DNA of 11,335 nucleotides. Source: an archaeon (GTDB taxonomy: Archaea > Thermoproteota > Nitrososphaeria > Nitrososphaerales > CADDZS01). Numbering within the stretch: position 1 is the first letter of the stretch; each line of letters begins with the position of its first letter. The position numbers and the translations under genes were made by a program. Shown here in pieces: positions 6,171 through 11,335 of this stretch. Below the pieces are notes generated by a model. It saw only the letters and a program-made list of their open reading frames with translations. It made no database searches and was not told the origin of the DNA. Where the stretch lies: the NCBI GenBank assembly GCA_021792315.1, contig JAJYUX010000052.1, forward strand, positions 1-11,335. The letters are read 5' to 3'.

Positions 6171-7148
6171 TCAGGCTGGACCCATAGGAGACACGAGGTC
6201 AGCAATGTCGTGTTCGCACCGAGATATCATTTCCAAGGTCTCAGCAAAATGGAGCACATTTAGTGAGGAATTTGGAAATGATCTCAACTCATTAAGGGCT
6301 TCATCAAGGACATCGTAGTCCTTGAACACAGATTGAGCTATAGCAAAATCCTTGCCGAGGAAACCGCGTGTAGCGTTATCCTGTATTGCATCTATCAAAT
6401 TTGCAATTTTCAGTATCCTTTCTTTCAGGCTTGCGTCCGTTGGGCCAAGTTTGGATATTGAATCGGAGAGCTCAACTGCGTAGTCACCTGCGGTTTCGAG
6501 TGAATTTGCCGCAACACGGTAATCAAGACAGTCTATCGTAGTTAGTCCGAATTTACCCGCAGCCCTGCGGTCCCGAACAGAGCTTCTGATCAGTCTAACA
6601 AGCAGAAAGTGAAGTCTGTCAACTTCATCATCTCTTTGCGAAATAGAATCAAATTGAGTTGAATCTCCCGCAGTGAGATATCGCAGTGAATCTGAAATCA
6701 TTGCTCGGACAATTGAGCTTATTCTCCTGAAGATTTTGTTAGGCTCTACTGCTGTATTATCTACCAGAAACTGACTGGTTATAGAACGAGCGTCTTCTTC
6801 GACTATTTCTAATCCGATCAATCGCTTTATGGCGGCAATGATTCGTTCTCTGTCTTTGGGAGAGATTGTGCGTTGATCTCTAATTCTTATTAGATCATAA
6901 CCAAGAAGGTACGCGGCTGTAATCTCGCTCGAAATCTTCTCACTGCCGAATCTTGAAGGATTTGTTAGTTCAATTTCCTTTCTATCGTCACTTGATTGGC
7001 TTACAGGGTAGATCATCAAGCCGCCATCGCTTGACTCCTCGATTGAGACGACAGATCCCTTCTTGAGTGAAGTGCTTTTTACCCATTCCTTCGGTATCGA
7101 GACTAGTAGAGTAGCTCCTCCCATTTCCTGTAGTCGCCGAATTTCCAT
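6171..7148 (-). CDS. AbrB-PhoU fusion phosphate-uptake regulator
   Basis: A 325-aa protein with two modules. Residues 1-50 form a SpoVT/AbrB-type swapped-hairpin DNA-binding domain (GGATLLVSIPKEWVKS, LKKGSVVSI). Residues about 135-318 form PhoU-like three-helix bundles with the metal-site pattern E/DxxxD, seen at D173-D177 (DDEVD) and E218-D222 (ETAGD). Residues 60-125 link them through a helical segment. Proteins of this layout are common in archaea and are usually annotated as PhoU-type phosphate uptake regulators; the target genes are rarely known. The ATG is supported by AAAGGA at 7157-7162, 8 nt upstream. No pst phosphate transporter genes are in view. It is divergent from an ECF transporter/pantoate kinase operon with a shared promoter element, so it might regulate that pair or itself (inference). 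Confidence 0.87.
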   Translation of the reverse strand: MEIRRLQEMGGATLLVSIPKEWVKSTSLKKGSVVSIEESSDGGLMIYPVSQSSDDRKEIELTNPSRFGSEKISSEITAAYLLGYDLIRIRDQRTISPKDRERIIAAIKRLIGLEIVEEDARSITSQFLVDNTAVEPNKIFRRISSIVRAMISDSLRYLTAGDSTQFDSISQRDDEVDRLHFLLVRLIRSSVRDRRAAGKFGLTTIDCLDYRVAANSLETAGDYAVELSDSISKLGPTDASLKERILKIANLIDAIQDNATRGFLGKDFAIAQSVFKDYDVLDEALNELRSFPNSSLNVLHFAETLEMISRCEHDIADLVSPMGPA

Positions 7149-7181
7149 ATCTAGAGTCCTTTAGATATTTTAGAGGATGTC

Positions 7182-7192
7182 TTAATATATTT
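7182..7192. promoter_or_regulatory. Shared AT-rich TATA element of divergent genes
   Basis: TTAATATATTT is nearly symmetrical and is the only strong AT box in the 64-nt divergent gap. Its centre (about 7187) is 26 nt from the plus-strand ATG at 7213 and about 39 nt from the minus-strand ATG at 7148. It would give a leaderless or near-leaderless transporter mRNA and a leader of about a dozen nt carrying AAAGGA for the regulator. Confidence 0.5.
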
Positions 7193-7212
7193 CACTAATT
7201 ACATGAGGAGTA

Positions 7213-8073
7213 ATGTACAAGAGCTTTTCCAGTAGCAGGGTCAGACTAATCGCATCTGCCGCAATGTGTGCGGCTTTGTACGCAATCGTAAATGCCGCTA
7301 CTAGTTTCATTCGCACGCCATGGGGAATCGGAGAATTTAGACCAGGGGTGGTAATCCCAGCTTTCTTTGCAATAACTGCTGGTCCCATACCTGCAGCATT
7401 GGGTGCTGGCATAGGTTCATTCATTGGAGACATGGTTTCGGTAGTTCCTCAAGGTAGTAGCAATTTCCTGTGGGCGATTGCCGCAGGTGCACCAGGAAAT
7501 TTTGTTGGATTCTTGGTGCTTGGACTAGTTTATGAGAAGATGAAGAACTGGAAAGGTTTTGTCTTCGGGACGACATCGGGATTATTCCTGGGGAATCTCG
7601 TAGCCGCGGGTGCTGTGGTCTATTTGGGAATGTTTTTCCTTCCTACATCTAGTATCAATCCATTTCCTGGCATGGCAGGCAGCCTCGCTGGAGGAATCGG
7701 AATCGGACTGTTGCTGTTTTGGTTTGGCACTATGTTTCCTTTCGTCATAATACTTGTTCCTCCGTTAGTTCGAATGTTGCGTCCCTACTCGAGTAGCCTT
7801 TCTCTCAAGGGTGAATATCCAGATCTTTCAGAAGGAAGTAGGAAGCTTGTATGGGTTTGGTCGATACTAGTAGCCGTTCTAGTTCTGGCTGCACTTGGAG
7901 TAGCTATATTTTCGGGCGTTGCGGGGGTCACTGCCATTGTCAGTTCTAAGGGAGGAACACTTTTCTGGGAAGCAGTTTTCATTATATCTGCTCTCTCGGT
8001 GCTGATTGTCGGAGCCTTCGTGCCGAAGAAACCTGAGCATATGACAGAGAAAGTCCCCGCTGCCAAACCATAA
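7213..8073 (+). CDS. ECF-type transporter substrate-binding (S) component
   Basis: An integral membrane protein of 286 aa. Energy-coupling-factor S components bind a vitamin or related substrate and work with a separate T protein and ATPases. Hydrophobic segments lie at roughly 11-31, 44-66, 85-107, 116-142, 155-185, 213-236 and 251-270. The stretch FRPGVVIPAFFAITAGP at 42-58 followed by GAGIGSFIGD at 64-73 is typical of an archaeal S-component subgroup. The last two segments, after a polar linker at 190-212, are extra to the usual six-span fold. The C-terminus is polar. GAGGAG (7205-7210) lies only 2 nt before the ATG, so initiation may be leaderless from the TATA at 7182-7192. No T or ATPase genes are in view. 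It lies 17 nt upstream of pantoate kinase, which suggests a CoA-precursor substrate (inference). Confidence 0.82.
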   Translation: MYKSFSSSRVRLIASAAMCAALYAIVNAATSFIRTPWGIGEFRPGVVIPAFFAITAGPIPAALGAGIGSFIGDMVSVVPQGSSNFLWAIAAGAPGNFVGFLVLGLVYEKMKNWKGFVFGTTSGLFLGNLVAAGAVVYLGMFFLPTSSINPFPGMAGSLAGGIGIGLLLFWFGTMFPFVIILVPPLVRMLRPYSSSLSLKGEYPDLSEGSRKLVWVWSILVAVLVLAALGVAIFSGVAGVTAIVSSKGGTLFWEAVFIISALSVLIVGAFVPKKPEHMTEKVPAAKP

Positions 8074-8090
8074 CTGTTGGCCTTGTAGAA

Positions 8091-9029
8091 ATGGCCGATT
8101 CAACAGGACAAGAATATTCGAAGAAAATCTATGTACCAGCTGCAGTTTCGAGTTTCTTTGAAATATGCGACACATCTAGTGACGGATCGCCAATAAGAGA
8201 CACCCTCAAAATTGGATCGCGGGGTGGCGGCTTCGTCATAAAGAAGGGTAGCATTACCAGAGCATCCAAATCAACAAGAGATTCAGTTGTAATCAACTCG
8301 TCAGAAAAGGAAGCTAGGACCACCCGTCGCGTGCTCGAACTTATGAGGAAGAAGTTCAGATTCGGACCCGTTAGAGTGTCTCATCTAATCGAACCGCCAA
8401 TCGGATATGGTTTCGGCACAAGTGGCTCTGGAGCTCTCGGAACAGCTCTAGCGATTTCAGATCTTTTCAAACTCAACTTGAGTCTCTCTCAAACGAGCGC
8501 TTTTGCCCATATTGCCGAGGTCGAAAGCATGACAGGACTAGGGACGGTGATTTCTCTGGCTTCTGGGGCAGGTGCAATCGGTTTGGTTACCGAACCAGGT
8601 ACTTTTGCAGTTGGCAGGGTTGATTCCATTTTGGCCGATCCTTCGAAGTATTCTCTTGTTTGTGCTTGTTTTGGACCGATCGAGAAGTCCACTGTGCTAA
8701 AGGACCAGGCGAAAAAACGCAAAGTGAACGAATTTGGCAGAAAGACAATGAAAGCGGTACTAGACAATTCCAATCCGTATACACTTCTCTCACACTCGAG
8801 AATATTCGCCGAGAAAAGTGGTATAGCCTCAAAAGAGCTTTTGTCGCTCTCGGACAAAGCAGTCAGACTAGGAGCTATTGGAGCGACCCAGAATATGATA
8901 GGGAACGCTATTCATTGCCTAGTGGAAAAGAATCATTCAGATACTTTCGCGAAGTCTCTAAGGAGCGTCACACAAACGGGTCAAATCTTCGTGTCGGATC
9001 TTATTCACAGTGGACCTACATTCATCTGA
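8091..9029 (+). CDS. Pantoate kinase (archaeal CoA biosynthesis)
   Basis: A GHMP-superfamily kinase that phosphorylates pantoate to 4-phosphopantoate, which phosphopantothenate synthetase then joins to beta-alanine. This is the archaeal replacement for the bacterial pantothenate route. The 312-aa product shows the family's glycine-rich ATP loop GYGFGTSGSGALGTALA at 105-121, an N-terminal VPAAVSSFFEI at 15-25, AHIAEVESMTGLG at 139-151 and TQNMIGNAIH at 266-275. It follows the ECF S-component gene by 17 nt on the same strand, almost certainly in one operon. The ATG at 8091 has no strong ribosome binding site (GTTGG 10 nt away at best). The partner phosphopantothenate synthetase gene is not in this window. 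The motif set separates it from mevalonate and homoserine kinases of the same superfamily. Confidence 0.88.
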   Translation: MADSTGQEYSKKIYVPAAVSSFFEICDTSSDGSPIRDTLKIGSRGGGFVIKKGSITRASKSTRDSVVINSSEKEARTTRRVLELMRKKFRFGPVRVSHLIEPPIGYGFGTSGSGALGTALAISDLFKLNLSLSQTSAFAHIAEVESMTGLGTVISLASGAGAIGLVTEPGTFAVGRVDSILADPSKYSLVCACFGPIEKSTVLKDQAKKRKVNEFGRKTMKAVLDNSNPYTLLSHSRIFAEKSGIASKELLSLSDKAVRLGAIGATQNMIGNAIHCLVEKNHSDTFAKSLRSVTQTGQIFVSDLIHSGPTFI

Positions 9030-9038
9030 CGCTTTCGG

Positions 9039-9043
9039 TTTTT
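9039..9043 (+). terminator. Possible T-run terminator after pantoate kinase
   Basis: CGGTTTTTAG begins 7 nt after the TGA of pantoate kinase. A weak GCTT/AAGC pairing (9031-9034 with 9046-9049) flanks the T5 run. Short T-tracts can suffice in archaea; tentative. Confidence 0.3.
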
Positions 9044-9051
9044 AGAAGCAT

Positions 9052-9062
9052 AAACTTTAAGG
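9052..9062 (+). promoter_or_regulatory. Possible TATA element upstream of smc
   Basis: AAACTTTAAGG contains a TTTAA core about 120 nt before the smc TTG. A second candidate, GATATTAAT at 9127-9135, would start transcription near 9157, just at the GGGAGGG that precedes smc. I cannot tell which is used. Confidence 0.3.
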
Positions 9063-9113
9063 CCGTGTTAATGCGAGCCTTACCAAGAACTTCGTCGCCG
9101 ACGGGAGTTTAGA

Positions 9114-9173
9114 GTGTCTGCAAGAGAGATATTAATGAGAAATGCGGAGCTAATAGGGAGGGCGAATCAGTAA
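9114..9173 (+). CDS. Possible 19-aa leader ORF in frame ahead of smc
   Basis: A GTG codon at 9114 is preceded by GGGAG at 9103-9107 with a 6-nt gap, a well-placed ribosome binding site. The frame encodes MSAREILMRNAELIGRANQ and stops with TAA at 9171-9173, 3 nt before the smc TTG and in the same frame. It overlaps the GGGAGGG (9156-9162) of smc. It may be a chance ORF, a leader peptide, or, if the TAA is a sequence error, an N-terminal extension. No family is recognised. Confidence 0.22.
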   Translation: MSAREILMRNAELIGRANQ

Positions 9174-9176
9174 TCC

Positions 9177-11335
9177 TTGGTTCATTTAAAGAAAATCGAG
9201 ACCAAGGGTTTCAAGTCGATGGGTTCGAAGGTAATGACGATACCTGTCGAGAGGGGGTTTGTCGCCATTACCGGACCTAATGGCTCGGGAAAGAGTAATC
9301 TCCTCGATGCCATTCTCTTTGCGCTTGGGGAGAATAGCGCCAAGACTCTAAGAGTGCCAAACTTAGGGGCTTTGATCTATGATGGTTCTGTGGAGGAGCA
9401 AAAACCATCTTCTGCCAAGGTTACACTTCAGTTTGACAATACCGATAGGCGAATACCTGTCGATACGGACTCTGTTACGCTGACGAGAGAACTGAAACAG
9501 AGCGGAGAGAGTGTTTATTATCTTAATGGCAAGCACATTCAGAGGAATAGCCTCTCAGAGCTCCTCGAAATGGCTCTGATTACCTCTAGGGGACTGAATA
9601 TTGTCCTTCAGGGTATGATCACGCGTATTTCGGAACTTGTACCTGATGAAAAACGTAAGCTCATCGAACAGATGGTCGGTGTCGCACAGTTTGATGAAAA
9701 GAAGGATCTTGCACTGAAACAACTAGACGAAGCTGACAGAAAACTGGAAGTCGCGATGGCGAAAATCGGCGAAATAAGAGACCGTGTCCAACAGCTCGAA
9801 GAGGAGCGGAATGATCAGCTTAGAGTGAAACAACTCGAAGATCAAATTGGCTGGTTGCGAGCAGCTTCAGTATCAACCAAACTAGAGAATACAAAAAGAT
9901 CTATCGATCAGAAAAGAGTAGTGGTAGCAGATTCTGGCAAGAGATTTCAAGATCTTCAAAATCGCCTCACTGAGCTCACCAATTCAGTGGAATCCCTAGA
10001 TCAACAACGTAGCCAATTGATAAAATCTGCCATGGATGCCGGTGCTGCAAAGGTGGAGCTAGAACTGGGAAGACTAAACAATGAAATTGAAGCTGTAAAA
10101 CATCAAAGGCAAGAAGCTGCGAACTACATTGACAAGATCAGGCAAGTACTTCCAACATTGAATCAGATGGCTATATCGCAAGAAACCAAGATCGCCCAAA
10201 TGGATCTGGAAATACAATCTTTAGAGCAGAAGCTCACCGGAGCAGAAAAGGAAAGACAAGAGATACAGGGAAAGCAGGCAGAGCTCACGGTGGAGCGTTC
10301 TCGATTTGAAAGTGAAATTTCCGTAACCCAGTCCAAGCTGGGCCAACTTCGAAAATCCAAAGACGCACACGATGCAAAAATTCAGATAACAAAAGAAAGG
10401 CGCAACAAGATCGACATAGATCTTCGTTCCGCTCGAGACAGGAAAAGTTCCATGCAAGATAAAATCAAATTCTTCGAGGAAAATCTCGCTTCGGCGAAGA
10501 AGAACATAGATGATCTGGAGAGTCTACTCACCTATCAGCGAACCGAGCTTAGCGGGCTAAGAGAATCGCGTCTGAACATGGAGAAGTTGAGTCGCAGAGT
10601 CGAAGAGCAGATGAACATCGCTCTTCTGATTCTGGAAAAGGCCCAAGAAGCTGTTCGGGGTTATGACTCCGAGCTATCTGCTATCGAGAATGTCGCCGGA
10701 GACGAGATCGCAATTGCAAAACTGAATAGTTTGGGAGAAAGTGCTCTTTCCGGTTACTACGGACCCCTTCGGAATCTGATAAGTTTCGACAATGCATATT
10801 CGCAGGCGATAGCTGCGATAGGACGTGATTGGCTAAACGCCGTGATAGTGAAGGATGTTCAATCGCTACTGAAAGTGAGCGAAGCTGCAAGAAAGCTGAA
10901 GATATCGCGCTTTACGACGGTTCCATTGAGCGAAGTTGGCGAAATCACAGTCTCTCAGAAGTCTGGCATACCTGGAATAATAGCTCACGCGACTGAAGTG
11001 ATAAAATGCGAACCTGCCCTCACGGGTTTGGTGAATTTCGTATTTGGAGATTCAGTCATCGTAGACTCGCCTAAGAGTGCGTTCATGGTTGCCAAGAATG
11101 GATTTAGAGCGGTGACACTTTCGGGAGACGTTTTCGAACCAGACGTCTTAGCCTTCCAGACCGGCTATGCCAAGAAGTATTCCCAAGTTGCAGAGCTCCT
11201 CAATCAGCAGGCTGGATATGAGGGAATTAGAGACGCTCTAACAGCCCTTCAAAAATTGATCGCCAAGCGCAAAACATCCGTCATGAATCTGAATTCACGA
11301 ACGCATTCACGCGAATCTGAGGAAAGAGAACACGA
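9177..11335 (+). CDS. smc: Chromosome segregation protein SMC (5' part, runs off the window)
   Basis: A structural-maintenance-of-chromosomes ATPase that forms dimers and extrudes or tethers DNA loops. 719 codons are visible of a protein that usually has about 1150-1200. The N-terminal half-ATPase has KGFKSMG at 10-16, Walker A GPNGSGKS at 33-40, AILFALGE near 46-53 and the Q-loop VLQGMI with Q145. A long heptad-type coiled coil rich in Glu/Lys/Gln follows at about 165-520. The hinge starts at SGYYGPLRNLI (about 525-535), continues through AIAAIGRDWLNAVIV and ends near 665. The second coil then begins. The C-terminal Walker B/signature half is outside. TTG at 9177 is the only sensible start: TAA at 9171 closes the frame upstream and the next Met is inside KGFKSM. 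GGGAGGG lies 14 nt upstream. Confidence 0.95.
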   Translation, partial: MVHLKKIETKGFKSMGSKVMTIPVERGFVAITGPNGSGKSNLLDAILFALGENSAKTLRVPNLGALIYDGSVEEQKPSSAKVTLQFDNTDRRIPVDTDSVTLTRELKQSGESVYYLNGKHIQRNSLSELLEMALITSRGLNIVLQGMITRISELVPDEKRKLIEQMVGVAQFDEKKDLALKQLDEADRKLEVAMAKIGEIRDRVQQLEEERNDQLRVKQLEDQIGWLRAASVSTKLENTKRSIDQKRVVVADSGKRFQDLQNRLTELTNSVESLDQQRSQLIKSAMDAGAAKVELELGRLNNEIEAVKHQRQEAANYIDKIRQVLPTLNQMAISQETKIAQMDLEIQSLEQKLTGAEKERQEIQGKQAELTVERSRFESEISVTQSKLGQLRKSKDAHDAKIQITKERRNKIDIDLRSARDRKSSMQDKIKFFEENLASAKKNIDDLESLLTYQRTELSGLRESRLNMEKLSRRVEEQMNIALLILEKAQEAVRGYDSELSAIENVAGDEIAIAKLNSLGESALSGYYGPLRNLISFDNAYSQAIAAIGRDWLNAVIVKDVQSLLKVSEAARKLKISRFTTVPLSEVGEITVSQKSGIPGIIAHATEVIKCEPALTGLVNFVFGDSVIVDSPKSAFMVAKNGFRAVTLSGDVFEPDVLAFQTGYAKKYSQVAELLNQQAGYEGIRDALTALQKLIAKRKTSVMNLNSRTHSRESEEREH

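Noticed and set aside
8489..8857. Minus-strand ORF of 122 codons
   Set aside because: It is antisense to the pantoate kinase gene, whose motifs are strong; no start signal or domain supports it.
8660..9112. Plus-strand ORF of 150 codons overlapping pantoate kinase
   Set aside because: It is a shifted frame of pantoate kinase with low-complexity, polar composition and no family features; it runs 83 nt past the kinase stop only by chance.
9030..9176. Possible tRNA or structured RNA before smc
   Set aside because: There is no TpsiC-arm consensus (GGTTCGAATCC-like) and no acceptor-stem pairing; the bases fit a leader with promoter boxes better.
1..11335. CRISPR array, insertion sequence, integrase or defence system
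   Set aside because: I saw no regularly spaced repeats, terminal inverted repeats, target duplications, transposase or recombinase motifs. All larger genes are recognisable housekeeping families.

Overview
The window reads as chromosomal DNA of an archaeon. The indicators are an archaeal/eukaryotic RNA polymerase subunit P (Rpb12-like), an archaeal-type pantoate kinase, an AbrB-PhoU fusion regulator, a mevalonate-pathway HMG-CoA synthase of eukaryote-like length, and TATA-like boxes about 25 nt upstream of several start codons. The gene set and the frequent TTG/GTG starts would suit a Nitrososphaeria (Thaumarchaeota)-type or other TACK archaeon, but that placement is inference and needs a phylogeny.

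Left block (1-1842): on the minus strand, rpoP (1520-1708) lies upstream of an HMG-CoA synthase gene (10-1383). The 136-nt gap between them holds a perfect 20-bp palindrome. Divergent from rpoP, a TTG-started nicotinate phosphoribosyltransferase gene (1843-3072) runs rightward. A 334-nt gap follows, which contains a 35-codon gene for a single-span membrane protein (3222-3329). Next comes a HypE/PurM-like AIR-synthase-related gene (3407-4417), whose 3' end overlaps tail-to-tail with pyrG (4391-6052, minus).

Centre (6053-9029): pyrG appears leaderless, with a clean TATA box 24-25 nt before its ATG. Upstream of it, also on minus, is an AbrB-PhoU regulator (6171-7148). This regulator is divergent from a two-gene plus-strand operon: an ECF-type transporter S component (7213-8073) and pantoate kinase (8091-9029). 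One AT-rich element midway between the divergent genes is positioned to serve as TATA box for both.

Right block (9030-11335): after a short T-run, the 5' part of an smc gene starts at a TTG (9177) and runs off the window. It shows the N-terminal ATPase half, the first coiled coil and the hinge. A possible 19-codon in-frame leader ORF ends 3 nt before it.

Taken together this is mostly core metabolism: isoprenoid precursors (HMGS), NAD salvage (nicotinate PRT), CTP synthesis (PyrG) and CoA synthesis (pantoate kinase). Transcription (RpoP) and chromosome organisation (SMC) are also represented. I see no mobile element, CRISPR array, tRNA or rRNA. The least explained items are the 35-aa membrane protein, the 20-bp palindrome, the pairing of an S component with pantoate kinase, and residue changes at normally conserved sites in RpoP, HMGS and PyrG.
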